From Isoetes taiwanensis (lineage: Eukaryota > Streptophyta > Lycopodiopsida > Isoetales > Isoetaceae), in assembly GCA_021234155.1 (NCBI GenBank), contig JAJEKV010000110.1, positions 2,076,338 through 2,140,337 on the forward strand: DNA of 64,000 nt, read 5' to 3'. Below the pieces are notes generated by a model. That model saw only the letters and a list, made by a program, of their open reading frames with translations. It was not told the DNA's origin and ran no database searches. Positions 1-10,872 of this stretch are shown here, piece by piece. The translations under genes were made by a program, and so were the position numbers. Positions within the stretch are counted from its first letter, which is position 1, and each line of letters starts with the position of its first letter.

Positions 1-448
1 GTGATTTGAGTGCGGTTTGTGCATTTACGCTTTCTTTGCTTGCTTTCGGTTCAAAATGTGTCATTTTTTCTTGCTACATTGTCGTTTCTGAGACTGCCAG
101 ACTCTTGTATTGGCGGATTATTCTCCAATTAATAATATCAGTCGATCTTGAGTTTCGATTCGTTTGTATTGCTGGTCTGTTTGATGAATCTTGTCCTAAA
201 TTTGGTAGATTCTGCCTCAGGTTCTTGCTCTATCTATAGTTTCTTGCCCGTATTTGTTTGTTGGAGCAGAAATAACATCTGTCACGCGAGGTGCGAGTTC
301 GAGAAATTGGAAGGTTTCATTGCATCCGAATTGGCCGATTTTTTAAATTTTCGCCCTGTTTTTGCCCTCACTATTCAAGCATAGTTACAGAGTTTCCTTT
401 TGCATTTGCGGACTTAGTGATCCCAATGTTCGCTCAGTTCCCCTTGAA
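1..448. repeat. 448-bp direct repeat, copy 1 (cut by window edge)
   Basis: This stretch matches 9401-9848 nearly base for base in the same orientation. Differences are a few substitutions and small indels near positions 13-50 and 280-310. Both copies stop matching just after the shared end CAGTTCCCCTTGA. Copy 1 starts at the window edge, so the repeat may extend further left. It is T-rich with no convincing reading frame and resembles a 5'-UTR intron, which is inference. The ends do not have the TG...CA form of LTRs. Confidence 0.85.
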
Positions 449-2270
449 TGAATAAGAAAAAAAGTGGACATGATTTCAGGGATAGAGGGAACACGTGAGC
501 AATGGATAATCAAGGATGAAAGAGGGCAAATTCTCATGACATTAATTTAGCTGGCTCAATCCACGATGCAACAAAGGCGTGCTAACGCAAAGCCCACCTT
601 CAACCACTCAATAAGATTTGGCGGTGACATGGCGGTGACAAAAAGCGGTGAGATTATTACGCAATCTGGTGACTTTGACATATTTACAAATGTCTTTGCC
701 CCTCGGGCTTAATAAAGTTAGCATACTTTAGAAACACATCAAGTGGCGAGGCTCCTATCACAAAAAGGTCGTCTTTGTTTTGGAGATAATTGCTTCCTTC
801 ACTTTTTCTACAAATCTGTCGGAATGTGTCATGGAATGTTGAAAGAATTCATTTGAAGGGTGATCTGCGAGATATTTTTCCCATTGCAAGTACACAGCCA
901 CAATGTAACACTTTCTTAATGAGAAGGAATCCCTTCATTCCATTAAGCTCGACAATTTCTTCTAAGGTGAATTTAGTTGCTTGAGTTGTGCAAAATCGGA
1001 TAGATAGGTTAAAAACTTGAAACATCACATAAGCGATATAGGTTAAAAACTTGAGTTGCAAGGCTATATAAAACATTACTAAGGAAGGTTAAGGAAGGTT
1101 GGAACCTCGGTAAGAAGAATAGCGAAGAGCAATCCCAGGCTGGACCCTAGGAAGCGGAGCTCCATCTGCTTTGGTCATCATAGGTTCGTCATGCTTACGG
1201 ATCAATTTCATGGCAACCATGGCGCGGGCTATATAGCATACAAGAGATGATACATGAGATAATATTGAAACCATATAAGCATCCTTGGTTTTGTTATCGG
1301 GGACTCGCCTTTTTCCTTTTGCCTTGCAAAATTGTAAGCAATTCTTTCTAAGAATGTCACATTAATCTTACCCGATAACTAAGAGACTTACTCTTCTTTA
1401 ACTGCAACTTTCGGGCCTGTAGAATCAATTAGGGAAAAGTGGAGCGGTTTGAAGATTTTTGGCGTCCAATTTACGATCGCAAAATGTAGCATCCACCACG
1501 ATTGGCGACCACTTTGCTTAAAATGTGACAAAAAGGACTTACGGTTTCATAAGTCCAGATGCCATCTTAGGATGAGTCAAGACTTCCCAGCTCCATGAAA
1601 ATTGATCTCAGAACTCATGCAACGTAATTCTTTCTTCTGCAACCCGTCTAATCCCTCCATGGTTCTGCCATAGCGAAACTGCCATGGAGCTCACGGAAAC
1701 CAATAAAATATTTAAGTGAACTCCCAAAGGAGCTGCGGCCTTAATCTGCCCTAATCCAAAACACGGCTTGATCTACCCAAAGGCGGAATCAAAAGCACCC
1801 TACTTCTAGGAGAAAGTGACAGCTCTCGAGCCTTTTTTTTTTTTTTTTCAAGGAGTTAAACCATTGTCTAAGTGCCATAAAAAACAATGAAAGCGTATGC
1901 GCACTCTAGATGTACGCATTAGTACATTAATTGAAATACACCACAAAATCATAGCAAAACCTTAGTGAAAAGCGTACAAAAATACAAAAGTAACCCCCAA
2001 GGAGATTTTTACTTCCTTGAACTACACCTATATAGAGGATCATGTTGGGGTCACCATAAATATGCAAGTGATGAACCATATCCATTCTTGCAAGCATCAA
2101 CCTGTATGGACGTTAAATGCCAAGTAAAAATACAAGCGAGGACATTAGCCCGACAGCCGGGCACTGCGTTCTGATATGAATTTCATTGTTGTTTTGCTTG
2201 TGCGTTATGCTATAGAATAGGGGTTTCTCCTTAGCGTTTTAGGGTTTAATTCATCGTGACATACACATTA

Positions 2271-2364
2271 ATTCGACAAATCATGTTCATTTATGTTTAT
2301 TAAGCTTTGAAGAGCTAATTCAACAAATCATGTTCATTTATGTTTATTAAGCTTTGAAGAGCTT
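2271..2364. repeat. Tandem duplication, 47-bp unit x2
   Basis: Two adjacent 47-bp units begin ATTCGACAAATCATG and ATTCAACAAATCATG and differ at about one base, so the duplication is recent. No coding function is seen. Confidence 0.9.
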
Positions 2365-2428
2365 AAATATATGCATCAAGTAATGCCTACATATTACATA
2401 TTCATGAAGTTTATTGTACGTTGGATTG

Positions 2429-2524
2429 TTTTTGTTTTAACATGCATCTCCATGTCTATCTATGCAACATATGTAAGTTTTTGTTTTAATATGCATCTCC
2501 ACGTCTATCTATGCAACATACATA
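2429..2524. repeat. Tandem duplication, ~49-bp unit x2
   Basis: Two adjacent units begin TTTTTGTTTTAACATGCATC and TTTTTGTTTTAATATGCATC and differ at a few bases. The pair lies about 65 bp after another, unrelated tandem duplication. Confidence 0.85.
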
Positions 2525-3415
2525 TATATCTGGTAAATTATTGAATATCGTAATTTGACATTTTAGGCACATGTTTGTGATTTTTTGTTAATGGGTGTTT
2601 TGTAAGCATTGTTCTCCAAGTTCTTAGAATAATGAAAGTGTTTGTCTTGCACTTATTTTGTATATGCATGTTAATATAGAATTGTAGCAAGATTCTTAAT
2701 GTAGATCAATGGCTTTGCAATTCATCACATTGCTGTATTTTCTTTTCTTACTACATGGCAGATATGAGACACATTTGTATCTTGCCTCCCCAGCAGAATC
2801 AAAGTAATAAAAAACCACCACTAATTCTGCAAACAATCAAACAATAAACAATATCTAAGTTCAAGGGTGGCCTCTATCAGTAGCTGCAACATTATATTGA
2901 TCTGCCAGAGGTCTCCGGATCCTCATTCATTTCCTGTTTGATAATTCGTTTATGTAAATAGCTACGTAGTCATGGATTTGCTCTCCTGTTACTCAATAAA
3001 TAAATTCTAGTGGTATCATCGATTGTGATTGAATTGGTTTTCATGGTAGCTATTATTGATTTCTATTGGCATTTTACATTCACATATCACATAATCTGCT
3101 CGAGGTGAGGGTTAGCCCTCTAAGTAGTTAGGCTACTTTGGTGTAACACCTGCCACAACAATTGGAGAGCAGAGTAGCCCATTTGCTGTTGATTTAAGCT
3201 TTTTTAGCTCTAGAAGTAAAGGATGCTTGGAAGGCCTTCCATAATGGTAACATCTAGTGAGCTCGGCTTTTGGAGGAAGCAATCTTAAGGGGTAACTTTT
3301 ATCGGTAGACTCTGTTATATTTCTGGGATCTTTTGATGTTGATCGCATCTTTTCCACCACAATTCCTGCTTGTATACCTGGCATATGCATTAAGCATTTT
3401 GTCCTTAGAGGTTTT

Positions 3416-3905
3416 TCAGTGATTTGGCGTGGATTTTTGAAACAGATTTAATAACGAGTAATTCATTATTACAGCTGCAACCAGTGTGCAAATCAACAGG
3501 CCAACACAGGTTGCAGCAAGAATTATTCTTGACACATTTAACCGCTGATACACAGTCTGAAACTTATCTATAAATGATTCTGAAAATGGGTCTCCAGCTT
3601 GTATAAAAAGATGCATTTCTTCTAAGACACGTTGACATGTAGTTTCAGAGGGATTATCTTCAGGAATCAAACTCAATGCAGAATGAATCAGCATCTGATT
3701 CTCTTTTGTTCTCCTTATACATTTGCTCACTTCACTGCAGAACTCCAGGGTGGCCAAGCCATTATCTTAGTATTCCTTCACAATTTCAAATAATGACTCA
3801 CTGGCCCAGATTTGGCCACTTCTTCATCCACCTCAAGGAAGGTAGCAGTCGCATCCTTCAGTGAATCAAAGGGGAGGCCAGATTCTTCTACACCCTTTCC
3901 TAAGC
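3416..3905 (-). pseudogene. UPF0496 (DUF677) family gene remnant
   Basis: The minus-strand frame from about 3790 to 3416 resembles the C-terminal half of plant UPF0496/DUF677 proteins. It has NGLATLEFCSEVSKCI, then AGDPFSESFIDKFQTVYQRL, then a hydrophobic stretch (IILAATCVGLLICTLVAAVI) like the family's C-terminal membrane segment. Further upstream a second frame reads GLPFDSLKDATATFLEVDEE, a typical family motif, so a frameshift or deletion lies near 3770-3830. An in-frame TAA follows FEIVKEY just before the NGLATLEF motif. UPF0496 proteins are plant-specific and of poorly known function. The breaks argue for a pseudogene. The adjacent open frame at 3133-3390 shows no family similarity and is not included. 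Confidence 0.75.
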
Positions 3906-4240
3906 TAATCAATGCCTTCCATGTCCTGTACTTAAGATTTTAATCAAATTTTTGAACATCTGGATCAAGTGCACAAGCTTTTTTGTATCAAGTACAAATT
4001 AAGTAAGGCCAGCAAAACTGAAATTCAGATTATCCAAGGGATGTGGACATTGGCTATGGTAATTTTCCATTGTCAAAAGGACTGCCTATTTTGGGCGTTC
4101 CAAGTGAAGCTTAATCTACTAGCAGGTTATGAGAAAATAACTTGACGATGAACATGACATAGAACAAAAATGATGAACTAAAATGTTTGTTAGGCTGTGC
4201 TACAACAACCTGTTCCATAGGCCAAAAAATATTATAGATT

Positions 4241-4474
4241 TCATCCCTCTCTGGCACCTAGGAATTCCATGCTCATTTCAGCCTTTTTTATTCCTACTTG
4301 CTGTTGAAAATAATTTGGGAATACTTTGCTCGTTTCAAGAGCATAAAATTGGCATCCTAATCCAGAGCCATTTTCCTTATGGGGACTAGTAATATATTGC
4401 CATTCACTAGTGGACGGGCAATAGGCTATTACAGAAGGAGGTTTGCAGTATTGCAGAATAACTAAACCATGCAC
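4241..4474 (-). pseudogene. Probable 3' continuation of the F-box gene remnant
   Basis: This frame directly follows the F-box frame but is shifted. It contains HGLVILQYCKPPSVIAYCPS followed by TSEWQYITSPH. That resembles the segment in plant F-box proteins that describes a bound-phase beta-propeller strand ending in W. The assignment rests on position and this short resemblance only. Confidence 0.4.
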
Positions 4475-4493
4475 AGATGAAAGCTTGCATCCC

Positions 4494-5432
4494 TTATGTT
4501 TTCCTAGCTAGCTGAAAAGTGGAATGCAATTTGAAGATATATTCATCCTTCTCTTCATGGACCGTCCACACTTGTAACATTAGGGAAGATGCTCCAAGCA
4601 ACATCAACTTCCTCTCATTACCAAATAGGAAGAAAGAAAAACTATTCGTGGCCTCCAGTTCAATGAAACTGGCCTTCTTCTGCACAATTTTCCTGGTATA
4701 AAGATTAAATGCGCACAACTGCAACCCTTCTTCCTCTGATTTTATCAAAAAAGAGAAACTGGTGTAGAATCAGAAAAGACTCCTTATAATTCCCTTCAGA
4801 CGGTCATAATATTTCCATCTCCATCCCCTGGTAGAGGTAGATACATAATCTAAAACCATGTCGTACCCACAAAGGACAATCAGAGTGTAACTGTTTGTCA
4901 ATGAATCATAATTGAAGAGCAATCTCTCTCTAATACTTTTACAAATTTGAGGAGGTCCCATAAGATGAGCTTTCACACTTAAGTTGACAGGATCGACGAT
5001 GTAGAATTCATGCAGTGACGGAAAGAAGCAGAGCATTCCGTTAGAATTAATCACTCCAATTCGACCATTCACATTCCCTCCAAGTTTGAACATTTTCATC
5101 AAATCCGTATCTGACGTGTTCCAGCTCGATGATGGAACAAGAAACTTCTGCCATACTTGGCAGAAAGAAGAACAAAAAAGAACAAAGTTTTTGCCGCATG
5201 CTGGTTGCAGTTGCCAGAATGCTGTGGAGCGAACAAGGTGGTACCATTTCCAAGAGGTTAGAGAAAAGCTTACCACGTCGAGTATGGAATTCACTCTGAG
5301 AAGCACCATCTCCAGAATTTCATCCGGAAGCGTTATCCGCATCGCCAGAGAAGCCGCCTGCCTCCTCCTCTGCCGTTCCATCTGCCTCTGCATCCGCCGT
5401 TCCATCTCCTGCCCTAAGTAGGAAAAGGTCAC
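4494..5432 (-). pseudogene. F-box protein gene with one in-frame stop
   Basis: The minus-strand frame opens at 5432 with a basic, Arg/Gln-rich start (MERRMQRQMERQRRRQ). It continues into an F-box at about residues 33-75 (LPDEILEMVLLRVNSI ... VSFSLTSWKWYHLV ... AFWQ). F-box proteins are substrate adaptors of SCF ubiquitin ligases and bind SKP1 through this motif. The frame is interrupted once, by TGA at 4770-4772 after GIIRSLF, and then stays open to 4494. Joined, it would span about 312 codons. The part after the stop (LQLCAFNLYTRKIV ... MLLGASSLMLQVWTVHEE) looks like the beta-rich C-terminal region common in plant F-box proteins. A related stretch in another frame (4474-4241, VIAYCPSTSEWQYITSP) suggests the gene once ran further. 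It could be a recent pseudogene or carry an unrecognised intron. Confidence 0.7.
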
Positions 5433-5639
5433 TAAAAGACCTGCTTAGTGAAATTTGTTTTTGCCCTTTTACGGAAAACTACCAATAATTTGCAATAATA
5501 TTATCGCTAAGTGCAACCTTTTTCTTGTTTTTTTAAGTCAACCATTGGATGCAATAAACTACGTACAATTAAAACCATTGGATGACGTGGATAATGTAAT
5601 CTACAGTGAACCCATTGTGGCACATCACACAGAGGCAGG

Positions 5640-5900
5640 CCTGAGATAAGAACGCGAATCCGGCCTGAGATAAGAACGCGAATAACACAGGGAAATCCAG
5701 AACAGAAATCCGGAATAGAAATTTAAAGCAAGCATGGAACACAGTCATGGCTACACAGAGGATCCACTGGCCGGGGAATCGAACCCTGGTAAACGCTTTA
5801 CCAGCAGTAACCACCTAGGCATGGGCTCTCTGGCCCATTCTACTCTATTCTGGCAGCAGCCAGATCCAGGAGCCATGCTACCCAGGAGAAAATCCGGCCC
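5640..5900 (-). mobile_element. tRNA-like SINE candidate
   Basis: On the minus strand, 5770-5790 contains GGTTCGATTCC, a perfect match to the RNA polymerase III B-box (tRNA T-loop). About 30 nt upstream lies CCTAGGTGGTTACTG, a weak A-box-like sequence. The left (3') side carries a 24-bp direct duplication at about 5647-5690 (GCCTGAGATAAGAACGCGAA twice). No open frame or poly(A) is seen. A tRNA-derived SINE inserted next to the hAT remnant is the best reading; a decayed tRNA gene is less likely because the anticodon arm is not intact. Confidence 0.4.
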
Positions 5901-5997
5901 AGATAATGCCAAATCCTGCAGTAGATGCGGCAGCTGGAAGACCCAGATGCAACAGATGGCAAAACTAGATGGCACAAAACTAGAAGGAACCCAGCCA

Positions 5998-6999
5998 ATT
6001 CCGGCAACTCTGCTTGGGTAGCACAAAAGGGGAAGGATTCGTTACATAAAGTGGAGGAACTGAGGAAAGAAAAAGTGGAGGAGGTTTTAACCTTGTTGAA
6101 ATGTGCTTATTATATTGGTAAGGAAGATCTTGCTTATAGAAAGTTTGGTTCTATGTTACATCTTATTAGAAGTTGTGTTACATCTTATTAGAAGTTGTGG
6201 ATCATATGCTCCAACGATGTATAATGATGATAAGGCTTGTAGCTATTTTATAAAATGCATCAACAAATCCTTATTGCAGAATCTGCTAGAGAACATTAAA
6301 AAAAGCCCTTGGTTTGGAATAATGGTTGATGAGGCAACTGATATTAGTGTGCAGCAACATCTGATCGTTTATGTTACTTACTTGGATAATTTTCAGCCTA
6401 AGATGTCATATTTAGGCTTGTTGTCATTACAGGCCAGCGATGCAGAAGCAATTACTGCAGCGATTGTTAAGAAGCTTTTGGAAGGTGAATTGGAGTTGAG
6501 TAGAATGATTGGGTTTGGTTCAGATGGGGCTAGTGTTATGACTGGGTGCAGAACAGGTGTGGCGACTAGGCTGAAAGAGTATAACCCTTTTATGACATCC
6601 ATACATTGTGTTGCACATAGAACCAATTTGTGTGTAGAATCTGCAGCTAAACAACCGAGTTGTAAGCCTATGTGTGAGAAGATTGATAAGTTGGTTAATG
6701 GGGCTGCAAGTTATTTTGCACGTAGTGCACAGAGGGGAGCTATGTTAAGGGAATTGGAGGAGGAACTTGCTTACTCAACTTTGAGGCTGGAATCTATTTC
6801 AACAACAAGGTGGCTGAGCAGACACCATGCAGTTGAGAAGTTATGTGAATGCTATGAGCCCGCAATGCTGGTTTTCAAAGGAAATGATGCTGCCATATAT
6901 GATCAGTTGAGGGAATTCAAAGTTGTTTATGTATTACATTTTTTAGCTGATATTTTGCATCAGTTAACCACGTTGAGTTGTGATTTTCAAAAGGACTAG
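5998..6999 (+). pseudogene. hAT-type transposase remnant (DUF4371 / ZNF862-like)
   Basis: The main frame (6103-6999) encodes the RNase-H-like catalytic core found in hAT-derived DUF4371 proteins. Visible motifs are WFGIMVDEATDISVQQHLIV, then GFGSDGASVMTGCRTGVATRL, then SIHCVAHRTNLCV and STTRWLSRHHAVEKL. These are the D-containing strands and the C/H motif of the family. The N-terminal part is in a different frame (about 5998-6191, HKVEELRKEKVEEVLTLLKC). The switch is explained by a perfect 22-bp tandem duplication at 6156-6199. The frame ends at 6999 after DFQKD, well short of the usual C-terminal dimerisation domain, so the copy is truncated as well as frameshifted. Transposition activity is very unlikely. 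Confidence 0.85.
6156..6199. repeat. 22-bp tandem duplication breaking the transposase frame
   Basis: The unit TTACATCTTATTAGAAGTTG plus TG occurs twice, back to back and identical. Because 22 is not a multiple of 3, the second copy shifts the frame between the N-terminal and catalytic parts of the hAT transposase. Confidence 0.95.
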
Positions 7000-7007
7000 G
7001 AACGTGT

Positions 7008-7100
7008 GCCCGGCGATGCCGGGCATTAGTCGTGGACGTGTGTTATGGTGGTTGTAATGGAGTTTGTAAGGAACAAAATGTTATAGATTTTCCATGTCTA
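7008..7100 (+). repeat. Dispersed repeat with GC-rich hairpin, copy 1
   Basis: A perfect 7-bp stem (GCCCGGC / GCCGGGC, 3-nt loop) lies at 7008-7024, followed by ATTAGTCGTGG. The following ~75 bp are recognisably similar to 57258-57335 (both contain GAGTTTGTAAG-like and AAAATGTT-like words). The hairpin plus trailing bases resembles a Helitron 3' end. However, the similarity continues past the expected terminus, so it may instead be an internal or LTR piece of an unidentified element. Confidence 0.5.
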
Positions 7101-7368
7101 TAGATGGATCAAAGTGTGAAGATGTGAAGTTTAGTTTGCATGATTAATGTTGAAATGGATAATCCGTTCAGTTGCATCCACCTCAACCTAGCTTGTAACA
7201 ACCTCCCTACTATGTGCAATGGTGAACACCTCATCTCACATACTTAAAAATGGGTGCTCAATAGGTGGGGAATAAGAGGAGAAAGATTTATATATTTAGA
7301 GTCATGTTTGAAATAATGGCGCATCTAGAAAGACTAACTAACTGGTGCCTTAAAGGAATCTATAATGA

Positions 7369-7567
7369 CAATATTTCAGGTTGAAATTATTTAAATGGTT
7401 CCTCTGAAAGAATCTAGGATGACAATATGAAAGGCTGGGATTATTGAAATGGCAAAAGCAAATGATTTCAATATTTCAGGTTGAAATTATTAAAATGGTT
7501 CCCCTGAAAGAATCTAGATGACGATATGAAAGGTTGGGATTATTGAAATGGCAAAAGCAAATGATTT
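7369..7567. repeat. Tandem duplication, ~100-bp unit x2
   Basis: Each unit begins CAATATTTCAGGTTGAAATT and ends with GGCAAAAGCAAATGATTT. The units differ by a few substitutions and single-base indels. Confidence 0.9.
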
Positions 7568-7955
7568 GCACGTAGCCAACTTATGTTTAGAATATGGGGG
7601 ACACAACAATTGTAACATGTTTGGTGAAAGTAGTCCTTATGGTTATTGCGAAGGAAGTTGTATTGAATATGCAATCTTAAATAGACAATTTTAACGTCCA
7701 TGGAGATTGCCATTTTTTTTTCCCCTGAAGATCCAATTTTGCTTGCTGTATATTACAACCCCCTTAGATATACAGATTATATGATTCCTGTTAAGGGGCA
7801 CTTAATTCTTACGGGGCAGTTTATCCTTAACGGAGCTTATGCACGCTAGATGCCAATGCTTGTAAATTACACAATCTCCTGTAATACAACATCCCTGAAA
7901 TCAAAGTGAATACAAAAGAGTTGTCATGATCTTACATAGGAACAATCGAATGAAA

Positions 7956-8033
7956 CTGGCTGTTAGCTGGATACAAAATATCACTTATCTCCTACTGGCT
8001 GTTAGCTGGATACAAAATATCACTTATCTCCTA
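7956..8033. repeat. Tandem duplication, 39-bp unit x2
   Basis: Two identical units begin CTGGCTGTTAGCTGGATACA. Flanking copies of TGTCATGATCTTACATA at about 7923 and 8067 form a second, outer direct repeat. Confidence 0.95.
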
Positions 8034-9400
8034 CGACAAACAATTCATGACTTCACAATAAGGCTGTCATGATCTTACATAAAAAGGATTAAATCCAACA
8101 GGTCTGGACCCAGTGGCCTCTCTTTATCAACAAATGGCCCAGAGTTTTATTCCACATTCTGCAATTATACACATCAGTCAAGGGAATCTGTGGATCAGTT
8201 TCAAACTCTAAAATGGAGTATTGCACTGCCTTACACCATTATACCAGCTTAGGCCTTAGTTTCTTCATGGTTAAAACCCCAAATAAGTCAGGTCTCGCCA
8301 ATTTATTTGCACTTGATATTGGCAACATATCTTCTCGTGAACCACCATCGTGCACATGTTCCTACTGTTACCAGGACAGAGTGTTCCGGTTACCTGCACC
8401 CAAACAGACCAATATTAGCATACGAAATGGTAATAAGGAAAGGGGCGTCAGGTAAGCAATGGAAGTAAAGCCCTTTTAGTGGGCTTTTCGGGAGGCCCAC
8501 TTGACAACACGTAAAGTCAACACCAGGCAATTTCATTGTGTTTCATCAGACTAGACTGCCATTACCTTAACATGTACAAGAATTTGGCGTCGGCGGAGCC
8601 GGCGCTGTGTATGTTTCTGGGAGTTGAATCCTTTAACATGAGCCCGTGGTGCAGAAGCTACTAAGTGTAGATCCCCCAAAAAGGGAAAAGAGATGATTCA
8701 AAACTAGAAAGACAAAAAATGAAGAAACTTGAAGGCCATTTTTTTAGTCAAACTCGCCTTCTCTGTGTCTGGCAACTTAGATATGCTCTGATTTTATCTT
8801 TTCAACAAAAAACAATTGCCTCATTTCCAATTGATGGTATTTTGCCATGGCAGAGGCACCATTTGTACACGGCTGCAGCCGTCAGGGCGCCTCCATCGGG
8901 CTGTTCTTAGCAGCCCCCGTGAAGCCAAAAGCTACTATTTCTGACCATGCAGAGCAAGACACAAAAAAAGGAACGCTCGTCAGACCATAGAGAAAAAAAA
9001 TTCGAACTCCCCCTCTTTCCCGTCCACCTACGCCCAAATCTTAGGAAAGAGATATTTTTTTGGGTAATAAGCTTCATCGAGGTGTAGCACGCAATTTAAA
9101 CTTCTCTTTCCTTAAACTCAACGCCTAGAAATCTAAATTTCTAATTTAACACACCATTAGCATTGCCGGGCTAATGTCCTGACAAACACAAAATTCGAAT
9201 TTCTTCAACCATGATAACCCCAAAAAAGAAATAAGAAAAAATATATTAGGTTGAATCTCGTTCTGGAAGTTTTCTAGATGCCACCTGGACGCCGCCATTC
9301 AACATGCAGGGCCTAGAATCTACCATAACCGACCTCTTCCAAGCTCAGGCCACGCATTTCGCATTTGACACCCTGCATTTCTGTTAGATTTTTTGCGGTG

Positions 9401-9848
9401 GTGATTTGAGTGCCGGATTTGTGCATTTCTGCTTTGCTTTGCTTGCTCAGTTCAAAATGTGTCATTTTTTCTTGCTACATTGTCGTTTCTGAGACTGCCA
9501 GACTCTTGTATTGGCGGATTATTCTCCAATTAATAATATCTGTCGATCTTGAGTTTCGATTCGTTTGTATTGCTGGTCTGTTTGATGAATCTTGTCCTAA
9601 ATTTGGTAGATTCTGCTTCAGGTTCTTGCTCTATCTATAGTTTCTTGCCCATATTTGTTTGTTGGAGCAGAAATAACATCTCTGTCTGGGGTCTGAGTTC
9701 AGGAAATTGGAAGGTTTCATTGCATCCGAATTGGCCGATTTTTTAAATTTTCGCCCTGTTTTTGCCCTCACTATTCAAGCATAGTTACAGAGTTTCCTTT
9801 TGCATTTGCGGACTTAGTGATCCCAATGTTCGCTCAGTTCCCCTTGAA
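9401..9848. repeat. 448-bp direct repeat, copy 2
   Basis: This is the same-orientation copy of 1-448, with about 95% identity by eye. Sequence to the left (9290-9400) cannot be compared because copy 1 is cut by the window edge. To the right the copies diverge immediately after CCCCTTGA. The offset of 9400 bp is more consistent with segmental duplication than with an LTR pair, since the interior is not a retrotransposon. Confidence 0.85.
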
Positions 9849-10805
9849 ACCCGATGCCTCCAGCTCCTATAGAAGGAAAAAGATCAACAAAAAGCAGACA
9901 TTTTACCGTGGTGACTCTGACACAAACCGTCTATGGGAAGCCCAGATTACTCTCAGCCGAAATCGCCCTTATAGCTTTGATTCTAGGCTACTCCAATGCC
10001 TTTCAAATACAACTCCTATAAGAAACAGAGCATTTATCCAAATTTAAATTTGATATGGCATGCAAATTTGCAACAGAAGTCTCTGTTGGTGACAATAATC
10101 CAAGAGCTTCTAGTTCAATTCCTTCTTGTAAGCAATCCGGAAGAATATCCTGGTTTTACATGAAACTTTTTGACGTTTGAGTAAAGTGGATTCTGTTTGT
10201 GTTGTGTGTTTAGTGCGCTCTAGCAAGGAAATGACCCATCTGCTCAAAACCTAAAGCTCGATAGAAATGCTGTGTGTTTGGGAAGCAATTCATTGCAAAA
10301 GTTGCATTGCAGTGAATGAAAACTGCAAATCTTCCAATTTCTAGCATGAAAATCAACTCAAAAGCTTTATCTCAAATTTGCAAATCTAATAAGCAGATTC
10401 AAAAAACAAATTGCAGGGAGCATAGATTTGCCCGGTTTGATGTGTCCCATAGATATGTTGGAGCCCCAGATATCGCAGAAGAGATCCACGCATCTCAGAT
10501 TTGGGGATTCTGCTCTAAAACCTATATACAAAGGCAAATTCTAAATCTAAGAAAGCAAACATGTTTGATCTTAACAAGATCTTGTTTGGCCAAGATCTCT
10601 AGCTGGTCTGACCTACTGGCCACTATTCTTCAAGCAATGCTTTTGTCGTAAATAAGCAAGACAGGGAATGAGTTTGTTTGACGGGTTTGACAGATGGTTT
10701 TGTTCTGATCAAGCCCAAGGTTTCATGTGGGCAGTTTCTTCAAGCATATACATGGCAGCAAGAAAGGGATTGTCCACTAGTCTCAAGACTAGAGCGACCA
10801 AAAGA
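9849..10805. other. Stretch without a recognisable gene
   Basis: Short open frames occur (for example 10316-10651), but their translations show no family motif and no codon pattern distinct from background. No RNA gene or large repeat was seen. Confidence 0.5.
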
Positions 10806-10810
10806 TCAGG

Positions 10811-10872
10811 AAGGAAGGAAGGAAGGAAGGTACTTTTATCGTCCACGGAGACCAATCGGTCTATGGGACCCA
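10811..10872 (-). repeat. LINE 3' terminus: conserved core plus (CCTT)n tail
   Basis: A short GGAA array (10811-10829) abuts the core CGTCCACGGAGACCAATCGG and CTATGGGACCC. The same core ends five other LINE copies in this window. Confidence 0.85.

Larger units (their letters stand above)
449..3130. other. AT-rich stretch without a recognisable gene
   Basis: No coding frame here resembles a family I know. Visible features are a run of 16 T at 1833-1848 and two short tandem duplications at about 2271-2364 and 2429-2524. A small GC-rich hairpin sits near 2141-2166; it is the reverse complement of similar hairpins near 7008 and 9165. Confidence 0.6.
7036..9400. other. Stretch without a recognisable gene
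   Basis: Nothing coding is recognised. The stretch holds a 100-bp tandem duplication (7369-7567), a 39-bp tandem duplication (7956-8033), and a partial GC hairpin near 9156-9172 followed by TAATGTCCTGA. Confidence 0.5.

Noticed and set aside
3133-3390. 85-residue frame downstream of the UPF0496 remnant
   Set aside because: No similarity to UPF0496 or other families; may be chance.
7690-7712. TTTTAACGTCCATGGAG match to the LINE 3' core
   Set aside because: Only 17 bases match and the rest of the core and tail are absent.
1-9848. 448-bp direct repeats as LTRs of one retrotransposon
   Set aside because: No TG...CA ends, primer-binding site or gag-pol interior; host-gene and hAT remnants lie between.
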